Of a stretch of DNA of 64,000 nt, positions 25,905-34,640 are shown piece by piece. This DNA is from Chryseolinea soli (lineage in GTDB: Bacteria > Bacteroidota > Bacteroidia > Cytophagales > Cyclobacteriaceae). How positions within the stretch are numbered: position 1 is the first letter of the stretch; every line of letters begins with the position of its first letter. Both the position numbers and the translations under genes were made by a program. Below the pieces are notes generated by a model. It saw only the letters and a list, made by a program, of their open reading frames with translations. It searched no databases and had not been told where the DNA came from. The DNA lies in the NCBI RefSeq assembly GCF_003589925.1, contig NZ_CP032382.1, forward strand, positions 2,046,001 through 2,110,000, given 5' to 3'.

Positions 25905-26438
25905 ATGAACATTTGTGTTTTCTGCGGCTCAGCCGTAGGACATGATCCGGTGCATGCAGAGACCGCCTATTCTTTGGGACGGGCTTTTGCCAAGGGCTCG
26001 CATGGCCTGGTATACGGAGGGGGAAATATAGGCCTTATGGGTGTTGTTGCCGATGCCGTTCTGGAACACCAGGGCGAAGTGATCGGCATTATTCCTCAAT
26101 TTTTAATAGACCGCGAAGTAGGGCACCGTTTTTTGACACGATTGGAGATCGTTGGCAGCATGCACGAGCGCAAAAAACGAATGGCCGATCTCTCCGATGC
26201 TTTTATAGCCCTGCCCGGTGGCTGGGGCACGTTAGACGAACTGGCCGAAATCCTTACCTGGCGCCAGCTGGGTCTTATCCATCAACCCATCGCCGTGCTG
26301 AATATCGGCGGCTTTTTCAACCCCTTGCTCGACCAAATGCGTACAATGGTTAGCGGGGGATTTCTGAAACAGGGGAATCTTGATTTTCTGATCGTCGAAA
26401 ACGATGTAGAAAAGATTTTGTCCCGATTATTCCCGTAA
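25905..26438 (+). CDS. TIGR00730/LOG-family nucleotide 5'-monophosphate phosphoribohydrolase
   Basis: A 177-residue Rossmann-fold protein of the LONELY GUY family. It shows CVFCGSAVG at the N-terminus, LVYGGGNIGLMG (about 44-55), the conserved RK pair in ERKKRM and the signature LPGGWGTLDELAE (about 103-115) with the catalytic Glu. Family members hydrolyse nucleoside monophosphates, such as AMP or cytokinin ribotides, to base and ribose 5-phosphate. Length is usual. It follows a 39-residue membrane-protein gene by 32 bases. Confidence 0.93.
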   Translation: MNICVFCGSAVGHDPVHAETAYSLGRAFAKGSHGLVYGGGNIGLMGVVADAVLEHQGEVIGIIPQFLIDREVGHRFLTRLEIVGSMHERKKRMADLSDAFIALPGGWGTLDELAEILTWRQLGLIHQPIAVLNIGGFFNPLLDQMRTMVSGGFLKQGNLDFLIVENDVEKILSRLFP

Positions 26439-26501
26439 GGGGGGTTATATCACACTCTCTGAAATTTGTCCTATATTGACCATTATGGGTGTTGATTTTT
26501 T

Positions 26502-27752
26502 ATGATCCGGAGTATCCTGTTTGTCTTATTTCTATTCGGAATTGGCATTCATCTTCATGGCCAGAATGTAGTTCAGAACCAGAATCTGGGGTTTTCGCTT
26601 GCCGACGGCAAAAAGAAAGTTCGCATCCCCATCGAGGTCTTTAACAACCTGGTGGTGGTGCCCGTGGTGCTGAACGACGCCCTGCCGCTAAAATTCATTT
26701 TGGACACGGGGGTGCGCACGACCATCCTCACCCAAAAAACATTTACCGACATCCTCAATCTGCCCTACTCCCGCAAGTACACCATTTCCGGTCCCGGCGG
26801 TGTGAAGCTGGTAGATGCCTATGTGACCAACAATGTTTCCATCGATTTGCCCGGCGTGAACGGGCGGGGGCATGCCATGCTGGTTTTGGAGGAGGACTAT
26901 CTGGAGTTGAGAAATTATTTGGGCACCGACGTGCACGGCATCCTGGGCTATGAACTGTTTAGTCGCTTCATCATCGAAATCGACTACGAAAAAAAGATCC
27001 TGACCCTGATGATGCCGGAGAAGTTTCACAAAGGCCGGCGTTTTCAGGCCATCCCCATCATGATCGAGGACACTAAGCCCTACATGATCGCGCCCGTGAC
27101 GCTCGAAAATGGCAGCACGCTCAATGCAAAGATGTTGATGGACTCCGGTGCCAGCCACGGCCTGATGCTGGAACCCTCGTCGGACACGGTCATCAAAGTG
27201 CCCGAGCACACCGTAAGCAGCTTGATCGGCCGTGGATTGGGAGGCGAGATCTTTGGCAAAGTGGGACGGATAAAGTCGCTCTCGTTGGGCACCTATACAT
27301 TAGATAGAGTGATCTGCAATTTTCCCGACCCCAACAGTTACAACGACAGCATAAAGGTGGGCAACGTGTTTCGAAATGGTGCCATCGGCGGCGAAGTGTT
27401 GAGCCGTTTCACGGTGATCTTCAATTTCCCGCGCGAACGCGTGTACTTAAAAAAGAACAGCGCTTTTAAAAAGAACTTCTACTACAACCTCAGCGGGCTT
27501 ACACTAAAAGCAAAAGGCTCGCAGCTCAACATCTTCGAGGTAACGGAAGTGCGCGATCAATCGGCCTCACAACGCGGCGGCATTTTGGCAGGCGATATCA
27601 TTGTGAGCGTGAACGGGATTGCCACACGCGATCTGAATCTGAACATGATCAACGGATTTTTCAACAGCAAGCCCGGCAAAAAAATACGGGTAGAGATCCT
27701 CCGCAAGGGGGCGCGTATGAAAAAAGAAATGCAGCTAAGAGATCAAATCTGA
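26502..27752 (+). CDS. exported retropepsin-like aspartyl protease with PDZ domain
   Basis: A 416-residue protein with a signal peptide (residues 1-20). It has two half-sites of a pepsin-like fold: FILDTGVRTT with DTG at 68-70 and MLMDSGASHG with DSG at 214-216. A PDZ domain follows at about 335-410 (QRGGILAGDIIVSVNG). This single-chain two-lobe arrangement with a PDZ tail is common in Bacteroidota and presumably acts on peptides in the periplasm. The target is unknown. Both active-site Asp residues are present. Confidence 0.88.
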   Translation: MIRSILFVLFLFGIGIHLHGQNVVQNQNLGFSLADGKKKVRIPIEVFNNLVVVPVVLNDALPLKFILDTGVRTTILTQKTFTDILNLPYSRKYTISGPGGVKLVDAYVTNNVSIDLPGVNGRGHAMLVLEEDYLELRNYLGTDVHGILGYELFSRFIIEIDYEKKILTLMMPEKFHKGRRFQAIPIMIEDTKPYMIAPVTLENGSTLNAKMLMDSGASHGLMLEPSSDTVIKVPEHTVSSLIGRGLGGEIFGKVGRIKSLSLGTYTLDRVICNFPDPNSYNDSIKVGNVFRNGAIGGEVLSRFTVIFNFPRERVYLKKNSAFKKNFYYNLSGLTLKAKGSQLNIFEVTEVRDQSASQRGGILAGDIIVSVNGIATRDLNLNMINGFFNSKPGKKIRVEILRKGARMKKEMQLRDQI

Positions 27753-27789
27753 GGCTCACGAAATTTTTTACTGCTGCCTAGCCGGCAGC

Positions 27790-28272
27790 CTACTGCATAT
27801 ATTCCATCAACTGCTTCTTGCGCTTTTTATACGCCTGGTATAAATACAGTTGTGTGCGACGGAACCGCAGGGAATTTTTTATGCTGTTATACAGGTCTTC
27901 CGCCGACAAATTTTGCTTGAGTAAATAATCCAGGATGCTGCCCGAAGCCAATGCTTCGTGGTAGTTGGAATTTTTAAGGACGGTGATGGGAATGTCTTTC
28001 GTCTTATTGTGCGTCGACAATTCGTTCACGGTTTCCAGCAACTCGCGTTTGCCGATGTTGTCGTCGATGAGAATAAAATTCGGGCGAAAGCGAATCAGGC
28101 GTTCCAAAATGCTTGTCAGGTCGAACGCGATTTCGGTGTCCATTTTCTGGCTGCGAACCTGGTGCAACTTGTCCAGGACCTTGCCCATGTCGATGGGATT
28201 GTTTCCGATCAGTAAGACGTGCAAAGGCTCCAATGCTTGACGCTTTTGAAGAGGGGTAGAGATTGTTTCCAT
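27790..28272 (-). CDS. stand-alone receiver-domain protein with degenerate acidic pocket
   Basis: A 160-residue protein (from METISTPLQK) that folds like a response-regulator receiver: beta-1 LHVLLIGNNPID, beta-3 PNFILIDDNIG with the likely phosphoacceptor Asp, and ILDYLLK near beta-5. The usual acidic pair after beta-1 (DD or ED) is replaced by GN, so Mg-dependent phosphorylation may be impaired. No output domain is attached; a basic helical tail YLYQAYKKRKKQLMEYM ends the protein. An upstream in-frame ATG at 28296 would add eight residues. It is probably a single-domain signalling adaptor; partner unknown. Confidence 0.7.
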   Translation of the reverse strand: METISTPLQKRQALEPLHVLLIGNNPIDMGKVLDKLHQVRSQKMDTEIAFDLTSILERLIRFRPNFILIDDNIGKRELLETVNELSTHNKTKDIPITVLKNSNYHEALASGSILDYLLKQNLSAEDLYNSIKNSLRFRRTQLYLYQAYKKRKKQLMEYMQ

Positions 28273-28399
28273 AAAGCCAACTAAGTCCTTAAACACTGTA
28301 TAAACGTAAAAGGTTGCTTCGCAAGATCTATTCCAGCACGGATTTTAATAGCACAGTTGATTCTTTCTTTATAATTTTCTCACTTATGGAAAATAATTC

Positions 28400-29509
28400 T
28401 TGAAACGGGTTGTCGTGATCGGGGGTGGCCTGGCGGGCCTGGTGGCGTCTGTGCAGTTGGCGAAGGCGGGTGTTTCGTGTGCGCTTGTCGAAAAAAAGGT
28501 CTATCCCTTTCACCGGGTATGCGGCGAATACATTTCAAACGAAGCCGTTCCCTTTTTAAAGGCCAACGATCTCTTCCCCGAAGCATTCAACCCACCGCGC
28601 ATCACGCGATTCACCCTTTCTTCGGCAACCGGAAAAAGCAGCACGATGCCGTTGGATCTTGGCGGGTTCGGCATCAGCCGATACACGTACGACCATTTTC
28701 TGTATGAAAAAGCAAAGCAGCTTGGTGTTGAATTTTTTCTTTCGGAAGAGGTTGAAGCCACTGCCTTTGATGGAGAACGATTTCAGCTTCGCACTTCGGC
28801 GCGAACGCTGGAAGCCGACGTCGTGATCGGCTCTTTTGGCAAACGCTCGCGCCTGGATCACACGCTGCAGAGAGACTTCATCCGCGAACGCTCGCCCTAC
28901 GTGGGCGTGAAATACCACATCCGCACGCAGCATCCCGACGACCTCATCGCCCTGCATAATTTTAAAGGTGGCTACTGTGGTATAAGCAACATCGAAGACG
29001 GGAAGACCACCCTCTGTTATTTAACACACCGCGATCATTTGAAACGATTCAAAAATATTCGCGACATGGAAGAGCAGGTGATGTTTCTCAACCCGCTGCT
29101 GAAGGAAATTTTCACGCAGGCAGAATTTCTTTTTGAACGCCCCGAGGTGATCAATGAAGTGTCGTTCCTCACCAAGTCGTGTGTGGAGGATCATGTGTTG
29201 ATGGTGGGGGATAGTGCAGGCATGATCGCGCCGCTGTGTGGCAACGGCATGGCGATGGCCATTCACGGCGCGAAAATGGTGAGCGAACGGATCATTCAAT
29301 TCGATCGGGGAGAGGTGTCGCGCGAGGCGATGGAAAATTTGTACACGCAGCAATGGAATAAAAATTTTAAAGGCCGTTTATGGTCCGGTCGGCAGATCCA
29401 AAAATTGTTTGGCAGCTATTGGGCTTCGAACCTTGCGGTGAACCTGGCGCTCTACATTCGGCCCGTTGCCAACACCATTATGCGCAACACGCACGGTGAG
29501 CCGTTTTAA
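28400..29509 (+). CDS. FAD-dependent oxidoreductase of the geranylgeranyl-reductase / aromatic hydroxylase type
   Basis: A 369-residue flavoprotein. It has the dinucleotide loop GGGLAGLVASVQLA (residues about 8-21), the substrate-side block HRVCGEYISNEA (about 34-45) and the second FAD motif MVGDSAGMIAPLCGNGMAMA (about 271-290). These are typical of the GGR-like group within PHBH-fold enzymes, which hydroxylate or reduce lipidic or aromatic substrates. I recall relatives lying next to type III PKS-methyltransferase genes in Bacteroidota; here that pair is about 5 kb downstream. The start is TTG at 28400, since an ATG at 28386 is in another frame and stops at once. Confidence 0.85.
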   Translation: MKRVVVIGGGLAGLVASVQLAKAGVSCALVEKKVYPFHRVCGEYISNEAVPFLKANDLFPEAFNPPRITRFTLSSATGKSSTMPLDLGGFGISRYTYDHFLYEKAKQLGVEFFLSEEVEATAFDGERFQLRTSARTLEADVVIGSFGKRSRLDHTLQRDFIRERSPYVGVKYHIRTQHPDDLIALHNFKGGYCGISNIEDGKTTLCYLTHRDHLKRFKNIRDMEEQVMFLNPLLKEIFTQAEFLFERPEVINEVSFLTKSCVEDHVLMVGDSAGMIAPLCGNGMAMAIHGAKMVSERIIQFDRGEVSREAMENLYTQQWNKNFKGRLWSGRQIQKLFGSYWASNLAVNLALYIRPVANTIMRNTHGEPF

Positions 29510-29602
29510 TACCTGAAATCTGGCTTTTGCGCCACCCACGGAAAACAGGGATGGCCTTGCCGGAAAGTATCCTTATTTTAAAATATCATCAACCAGAAAA
29601 TC

Positions 29603-30604
29603 ATGAACCAGGAAACCAATCGCAGAAATTTTTTGCGCTCCCTCGGCCTCATCACCGTGAGTGCTCTTCCCGGAGCGGCCCTTTTAAGTGCATGCGGCAA
29701 AAAACCAACCGCCGCCGACACCGCCGCTGCCGTTGACTCGGCCGCCATCAAGGCTGCCGCTGCTGCTCCCAAAGAATTGTTCTTCAAGATCTCCCTTGCC
29801 GAATGGTCGCTGCACAAAACACTGTTTGACAAAAAACTCGACAACCTCGACTTCCCCGCAAAAGCCAAAAACGACTTCGGTGTGTCGGGTGTTGAATTTG
29901 TGAATCAATTCTTCAAGGACAAAGCCAAAGACCAAACCTACCTGACCGAACTGAAAAAGCGCTGCACCGACAATGACATCACCGCGGTGCTCATCATGAT
30001 CGACGGCGAAGGAGGTCTGGGCGATACCAACAAGAAAAAACGCAATGAAGCAGTGGACAATCATAAGAAGTGGGTGGATGCCGCTAAATTTTTGGGTTGC
30101 CACTCGATCCGTGTAAACGCTCACGGCGAAGGCACCCGCGAAGAAGTGGGCAAAGCTGCCACCGACGGTCTGCACCTGCTTTCCGAATATGGAAAAGGAG
30201 CCGGCATCAACGTGATTGTTGAAAACCACGGAGGCTACTCTTCCGACGGCGGCTGGCTGACCAAGGTCATCAAAGACACTGGCATGGCCAACTGCGGTAC
30301 CCTGCCCGACTTTGGCAATTTCTGTCTGAAACGCGAGAAGGATAGCTGCGTGGAAGAATACGACCGCTACAAAGGCACCACCGAAATGATGCCCTTTGCC
30401 AAAGGCGTGAGCGCAAAAACCCATGAATTCGACGCCGCCGGTAACTGCGTTGAGACGGATTACACCAAGATGCTCCAGATCGTGAAAGACGCCGGTTACA
30501 CTGGCTTCATCGGCATTGAATACGAAGGCAGCAAGCTCTCTGAAGAAGAGGGTATCCGCGCCACGAAAGCCCTATTGGAAAAGGCTGGCGCTGCCATATC
30601 ATAA
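29603..30604 (+). CDS. Tat-exported lipoprotein, sugar phosphate isomerase/epimerase-type TIM barrel
   Basis: A 333-residue protein starting with a twin-arginine motif NRRNFLRS, a hydrophobic stretch and lipobox LLSAC (Cys31), so it should be folded before export and lipid-anchored. An Ala-rich linker follows. Residues about 60-330 are an AP-endonuclease-2/xylose-isomerase-like barrel ([43 protein letters not shown]) with His/Glu/Asp suited to metal binding. Such periplasmic barrels are abundant in Bacteroidota and many act on sugars, but the substrate is unknown. A palindromic terminator follows. Confidence 0.87.
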   Translation: MNQETNRRNFLRSLGLITVSALPGAALLSACGKKPTAADTAAAVDSAAIKAAAAAPKELFFKISLAEWSLHKTLFDKKLDNLDFPAKAKNDFGVSGVEFVNQFFKDKAKDQTYLTELKKRCTDNDITAVLIMIDGEGGLGDTNKKKRNEAVDNHKKWVDAAKFLGCHSIRVNAHGEGTREEVGKAATDGLHLLSEYGKGAGINVIVENHGGYSSDGGWLTKVIKDTGMANCGTLPDFGNFCLKREKDSCVEEYDRYKGTTEMMPFAKGVSAKTHEFDAAGNCVETDYTKMLQIVKDAGYTGFIGIEYEGSKLSEEEGIRATKALLEKAGAAIS

Positions 30605-30679
30605 ACAGTATTTCCTCTGCGCCGACTTTCTGTACCCGCTGAAGGTGAAAAAAGTAGGCGCAAAAATCATCCATAGTTC

Positions 30680-30703
30680 AAAGGGCCGGTATACCGGCCC
30701 TTT
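30680..30703 (+). terminator. palindromic terminator-like hairpin after the TIM-barrel lipoprotein
   Basis: AAAGGGCCGGTA pairs perfectly with TACCGGCCCTTT, a 12-base-per-arm palindrome, 76 bases beyond the stop codon. The T run is short, so it may act in either direction or need factors. Confidence 0.65.
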
Positions 30704-30821
30704 CTGTTGAAATCGTCGGTGAACGACGAAACTCTTCGGAGCAACCGGGAGTTAATTTTTATGACGTTGCGCCACTTGCTGCGGAACCTCAGATCGAATT
30801 GTTCAACTAAAAAAAATCTCT

Positions 30822-31265
30822 ATGGAAACCCTGAAGATGAACATGACAGCCACGTCAACGGTGCGTATAGACGCACCCGCCACCGAAGTTTGGAAAGCCC
30901 TGACCACGCCTTCCCTCATCAAATTATATTTCTTCGGAACCGAGGCCCAGTCCGACTGGCAAGTGGGCAATCCCATTGTTTTTAAAGGTGAATGGAATGG
31001 CCAGGCCTATGAAGACAAGGGCATCATCATCGCCAACGAGCCCAACCGGCTTTTGCGCTACTCCTACTGGAGCTCCATGAAGGGCACACCCGACCTTCCC
31101 GAAAACTACGCGAACATCTCTTACATCCTCACCCCCGACGGTGCCGCCACCCTGGTGACCGTGGCCCAGGACGGTGTGGAAACCGAAAAAGAGAAAAAAC
31201 AAAGCGAGCAGAACTGGGTCAAGGTGCTGCACAACATGAAAGATCTGCTAGAAAAGAAGGCTTAA
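30822..31265 (+). CDS. SRPBCC (AHSA1/START-like) domain protein
   Basis: A 147-residue single-domain protein of the helix-grip fold. Landmarks are STVRIDAPATEVWKALTTP (about 13-31), the DWQVGNPIVFKGEWNG strand pair and a long C-terminal helix QNWVKVLHNMKDLLEKK. The fold encloses a hydrophobic cavity and binds lipids or aromatic compounds; AHSA1-type members are otherwise uncharacterised. It lies between the TIM-barrel lipoprotein and a TetR efflux unit. Either M1 or M7 could be the start. A role in the nearby polyketide/prenyl locus is possible but not shown. Confidence 0.88.
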   Translation: METLKMNMTATSTVRIDAPATEVWKALTTPSLIKLYFFGTEAQSDWQVGNPIVFKGEWNGQAYEDKGIIIANEPNRLLRYSYWSSMKGTPDLPENYANISYILTPDGAATLVTVAQDGVETEKEKKQSEQNWVKVLHNMKDLLEKKA

Positions 31266-31310
31266 ACCCTTCTTTTTCGGCCTTTTTATTTTTTTTGACG
31301 AGATCATTTC

Positions 31311-31334
31311 ATAAATGAATGAACATTCATTTAT
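31311..31334 (+). promoter_or_regulatory. palindromic operator 1, probable TetR autoregulation site
   Basis: ATAAATGAATG and CATTCATTTAT are perfect 11-base inverted arms around AA. The site overlaps the -7 element at 31332 and ends 13 bases before the tetR ATG, an ideal place for self-repression. An 18-base core recurs at 31978-31995 before the next gene. Confidence 0.75.
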
Positions 31335-31339
31335 ATTTG
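31332..31339 (+). promoter_or_regulatory. -7 promoter element of the TetR gene
   Basis: TATATTTG matches TAnnTTTG. It overlaps the right arm of the palindrome and ends eight bases before the ATG at 31348, so the mRNA may be nearly leaderless. Confidence 0.55.
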
Positions 31340-31347
31340 AGGCGTCA

Positions 31348-31935
31348 ATGAGAACACGCGACGAAGCAAAAGAAGTAGCCATCCGGGAAAAAGCGATCGA
31401 AATGATCGTAAAGGAAGGCTTTGACGGTTTCAGCATGCAGAAACTGGCCAAAGCGGCCAATGTATCCCCGGCCACTATTTACTTGTACTTCAAGAATCGC
31501 GAGGACCTGTTGAACCAACTTTACATCACCATTGATGAAGTGTTTTCGGATTCGAGCCTGAGAGGTTTTGATCCGGAAATGACTTTTGAGGAAGGCTTGT
31601 GGCTGCAATGGAAAAACCGCTTCGACCATCATGTGAATTATCCAAACCATATTTTGTTCATGGAGCAATTCCGGAGCTCGCCCCTCGTCGACCATAAGGA
31701 CATCAAGATCACGAAGTTCAAAGCGGCCATGGAGCAGTTTTTTAGCAACGCCATCAAGCGTGGTGAGCTGACGGAACTGCCCCTGGAGATCTTCTGGGCC
31801 ATTGCCTATGGGCCCCTGTACACCCTCATCAAATTTCACATGTTAAAAAAGTCGTTGGCGGGAAGAAAATTCTCACTGACCGAAGCCAAAATGCGCGACG
31901 CATTTAATTTGGTTGTGAAAGCACTAAAAAAATAA
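31348..31935 (+). CDS. TetR/AcrR-family transcriptional regulator
   Basis: A 195-residue repressor with N-terminal helix-turn-helix FSMQKLAKAANVSPATIYLYFKN (split: recognition helix after ANVSPAT) and a helical ligand domain. It precedes a small HMA-like gene and an MFS transporter in the same direction, the usual layout for a drug or metabolite efflux switch. An in-frame ATG at 31315 lies inside the operator/promoter, so 31348 (MRTRDEAKEV) is the better start. Two copies of the same palindrome, one over its own promoter and one before the downstream genes, suggest it represses both itself and the exporter. Confidence 0.9.
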   Translation: MRTRDEAKEVAIREKAIEMIVKEGFDGFSMQKLAKAANVSPATIYLYFKNREDLLNQLYITIDEVFSDSSLRGFDPEMTFEEGLWLQWKNRFDHHVNYPNHILFMEQFRSSPLVDHKDIKITKFKAAMEQFFSNAIKRGELTELPLEIFWAIAYGPLYTLIKFHMLKKSLAGRKFSLTEAKMRDAFNLVVKALKK

Positions 31936-31971
31936 GTTTTACGTCTACAGCAGCGGAAAGCTTGTATCTAC

Positions 31972-31996
31972 AATAAAGAATGAACATTCATTTATT
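31972..31996 (+). promoter_or_regulatory. palindromic operator 2 upstream of the HMA-like/MFS genes
   Basis: GAATGAACATTCATTTAT (31978-31995) is identical over 18 bases to operator 1. The left arm has a one-base deletion outside the GAATG core. Position, 661 bases from the first copy and upstream of the next gene, supports TetR control of the exporter. Confidence 0.7.
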
Positions 31997-32078
31997 TACC
32001 AAAATGCGCAACCCCATGAGAAATACCGCGTATGGCATTAGTAGCAACCTGGAAAACCACCCTATGAAGGGCACCTAT

Positions 32079-32309
32079 ATGAATGAAATATCCCCCGACA
32101 TTCATGTGTTCAAGACCAACATCGGATTTGCACACGACGTAAAGAAGATTTCACCCGTTCTGGGCGAGGAATCGCGCATTAAGAAGTGGAGTGTGGATGT
32201 CGAGGATGTGGACAATGTTTTGCGTGTGGAGGCCCACCGCATCGAGCCCACGGAGATCATTTCGCTCATTACACAATGCGGCTATTCCTGCGAGGAATTG
32301 ACCGATTAA
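32079..32309 (+). CDS. small HMA-fold (ferredoxin-like) protein lacking the CxxC metal site
   Basis: A 76-residue protein whose pattern fits a heavy-metal-associated domain: FKTNIGFAHDVKKI where HMA proteins have TN-x-CxxC-xxx-I, then IKKWSVDVEDVDNVLRVEA and a last helix IISLITQCGYSCEEL. The metal CxxC is replaced by FAHD, so classical soft-metal binding is lost; two Cys occur in the last helix instead. It sits between TetR and MFS genes, 17 bases before the latter. In-frame ATGs exist at 31980 (inside the operator), 32004 and 32064; 32079 is chosen because the domain begins just after it. Confidence 0.65.
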   Translation: MNEISPDIHVFKTNIGFAHDVKKISPVLGEESRIKKWSVDVEDVDNVLRVEAHRIEPTEIISLITQCGYSCEELTD

Positions 32310-32326
32310 ATTAACACAACCTTTAT

Positions 32327-33625
32327 ATGACCCAACCTTTGACCACTAAGCAAAAGATTTTTTCCTCGTATGAGGTATTCATCATTGCCGTTTTAACCTT
32401 TCTTCAGTTTACGATCATTTTGGACTTTATGGTGTTGTCTCCGTTGGGAGCGATACTCATGCCCAAACTGCACATCACGACCGCCCAATTCGGGATGGTC
32501 GTGTCGGGCTATGCCATCAGCGCCGGTCTTTCCGGATTGCTGGCGGCGGGTTTTGCCGATAAGTTCGACCGGAAGAAAATGCTCTTGTTCTTTTATGCCG
32601 GCTTCATTGCCGGTACCGCTTTCTGCGCGCTGGCCCAGGACTATTACGCACTTTTATTGGCGCGCATCTTCACCGGAATTTTCGGGGGTGTGATCGGCTC
32701 CATCTCGTTTGCCATCATTACCGACTTGTTCAAACTGGAAGTTCGCGGCCGCGTGATGGGCTTTGTGCAAATGGCCTTCGCCGGCAGCCAGGTGTTGGGT
32801 ATCCCGATTGGATTTTATCTGGCCAATAAGTGGGACTGGCATTTGCCTTTCGTGCTCATCGTCGTGGCGAGCCTCATCGTGGGCGTATTGATTGTGATGT
32901 ACATGAAGCCGGTGGATAGCCACCTCCACAACAAGGTCCAGCGAAACGCCTTGAAGCACCTTTTCCAAACCGTGACGCGGTCGGAGTATGCGAAAGCTTT
33001 TGCGGCCACCACGTTGCTGGCCACGGGAGGTTTCATGCTCATGCCTTTCGGTAGCGCGTTCAGCATCAACAACCTCGGACTCAGTGCGGATGTGTTGCCT
33101 GCACTCTATATGATCACCGGTGTTTTCTCCATGGGCACAGGACCGTTCATCGGAAAACTTACCGACTCGATTGGCAAATACAAGGTTTTTGTATTGGGAT
33201 CGGTGCTCACTTCGGTGCTGGTAGCCTACTACTGTAATCTGGGTGTCACACCGTTTTGGCTGGTCACGGTGATTAGCATATTGATGTTTGCCGGGGTATC
33301 GTCGCGCATGATTGCCTCTTCGGCGTTGATCTCGGCCGTGCCCGACCCTCAAGACCGCGGCGCTTTTATGAGCGTTAACTCATCGGTGCAGCAAATCTCC
33401 GGAGGTATCGCCACGTTTATCGCGGGGCTGATCGTGGTGCAGAGCCCCGACGGCAAACTTGAACGTTACGGAACGTTGGGATGGGTCGTTATCGGTGCCA
33501 CCGCGCTGACCGTTTTCCTGATGTATTTCTTGAATCAATACGTGATGCAAAAAGCGGCGGCGACTCCTCCTAAACCCACCGTGGTAGAGGCGGCGCCACA
33601 AGAAGTTGCCCCTTCGATCGAATAG
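32327..33625 (+). CDS. major facilitator superfamily transporter, probable efflux pump
   Basis: A 432-residue protein with about 12 hydrophobic helices. The MFS loop 2-3 motif is visible as GFADKFDRKKMLLF (about 81-94), and the helix-4 arginine lies in LLARIFTGIFGG (about 109-120), as in DHA1-type drug exporters. A disordered Pro-rich tail ends the protein. It is the last gene of a TetR/HMA-like/MFS unit and is followed by a strong terminator. The exported compound is unknown; the neighbouring UbiA-type III PKS locus makes its product a candidate (inference). Confidence 0.88.
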   Translation: MTQPLTTKQKIFSSYEVFIIAVLTFLQFTIILDFMVLSPLGAILMPKLHITTAQFGMVVSGYAISAGLSGLLAAGFADKFDRKKMLLFFYAGFIAGTAFCALAQDYYALLLARIFTGIFGGVIGSISFAIITDLFKLEVRGRVMGFVQMAFAGSQVLGIPIGFYLANKWDWHLPFVLIVVASLIVGVLIVMYMKPVDSHLHNKVQRNALKHLFQTVTRSEYAKAFAATTLLATGGFMLMPFGSAFSINNLGLSADVLPALYMITGVFSMGTGPFIGKLTDSIGKYKVFVLGSVLTSVLVAYYCNLGVTPFWLVTVISILMFAGVSSRMIASSALISAVPDPQDRGAFMSVNSSVQQISGGIATFIAGLIVVQSPDGKLERYGTLGWVVIGATALTVFLMYFLNQYVMQKAAATPPKPTVVEAAPQEVAPSIE

Positions 33626-33651
33626 AAAATATTTTCTCCTTTATAAAGAAG

Positions 33652-33681
33652 AGCCAGCGACAACCTTCGCTGGCTTTTTTT
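33652..33681. terminator. strong terminator shared by the MFS and UbiA genes
   Basis: AGCCAGCG pairs with CGCTGGCT around an eight-base loop, followed by seven T residues on the plus strand. The UbiA stop codon lies in the T run, so the hairpin separates the two convergent transcription units. Confidence 0.88.
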
Positions 33682-34567
33682 ATGCTATGAATTTCAATGT
33701 GGAAAGCGTGAGGTAAAGAAAAAAAGCGTTGAGACATGTCGCCGAAATAAAATTGAGCCACATCGTATGCTGGTAGTCTGCTTTGGTTTCATCACGGTAG
33801 GCCTGGGCGAACCAGTATAAGAAATAGAGCACCACGGGCGACAAGGCGATCAAAAATGCGATGGCCTGACGGTTTGAAAAAAATGCGTTGAAATAGATCA
33901 CGAAGCCCAGCGTAACCACCCCAAAAACGGCGCCCACAAAATAGAACGTACCCCGGATGCCGAGCAAGAGGCTTAGCGTTTTGTCGCCGCGGCGTCCGTC
34001 TTCGTCGTGTTGATAGATCTGCGTCATGGGATAGTTGCCCCAAAGCATGAGAGTAGACAAGGCTGCGGGGATGAGCACGGGCCATTGCCAGGCGGTCTCC
34101 AGCGAAAATTTGTTTATGCCCACATAGCACATGATGAACGTGAAGAACCCCTGGAAGATCCCGGCCACCAACCAGCCGCCGATGGGATACTTTTTTAACC
34201 GGATGGCGGGATGGCTGTAGGCTTTCGACACCAGGCCGTAGACGAAGAGCATCACGGCAAAGGTGAAGCTGATCATCAACCATCCTAAACCAATGGCGAG
34301 TGCGTCGAAAAGCAAGGCGAGGGAATAGAGACCTTTGTTTACAGGAGGAGGATTTTTCAGACCGCCGATGCTTTTTTCATCTTTGTCGAAATAGCTGTTG
34401 TAACCGTTACTCGCCGGGTACAGCAACAGGTGTATAATGATGAATGTCCAGAACACCGTTGCATACATGCTGTTATTAGGAGATACCGAAAGGCTAAAAA
34501 GGAACACGGGCATCAGAAAATAAGAAAACGGAATGCGCATGTGCAACCATGAAGACAAAGAAAGCAT
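33680..34567 (-). CDS. UbiA-superfamily prenyltransferase-like membrane protein
   Basis: A 295-residue polytopic protein with about eight hydrophobic helices. Two Asp-rich motifs of the UbiA family are present: NGYNSYFDKDEKS (about 54-66, NxxxxxxDxD type) and YQHDEDGRRGDKT (about 180-192). These bind the Mg-diphosphate of a prenyl donor, and the enzyme would prenylate an aromatic or similar acceptor in the membrane. It is transcribed divergently from a type III polyketide synthase gene 73 bases away, which suggests that the polyketide is the acceptor (inference). Confidence 0.85.
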   Translation of the reverse strand: MLSLSSWLHMRIPFSYFLMPVFLFSLSVSPNNSMYATVFWTFIIIHLLLYPASNGYNSYFDKDEKSIGGLKNPPPVNKGLYSLALLFDALAIGLGWLMISFTFAVMLFVYGLVSKAYSHPAIRLKKYPIGGWLVAGIFQGFFTFIMCYVGINKFSLETAWQWPVLIPAALSTLMLWGNYPMTQIYQHDEDGRRGDKTLSLLLGIRGTFYFVGAVFGVVTLGFVIYFNAFFSNRQAIAFLIALSPVVLYFLYWFAQAYRDETKADYQHTMWLNFISATCLNAFFLYLTLSTLKFIA

Positions 34568-34640
34568 AGGCGAAAAATTAATTTCCGAAGCTAAGAACAG
34601 CCTGATCTAAATTATAGTTTTTTGGAATATATTGAAACGC

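Noticed and set aside
27773..27789. GCTGCC/GGCAGC hairpin between two convergent genes
   Set aside because: No T run on either strand; too weak to call a terminator.
29684..30424. Long minus-strand frame inside the TIM-barrel lipoprotein gene
   Set aside because: Shadow frame; the opposite strand has a Tat signal, lipobox and family motifs.
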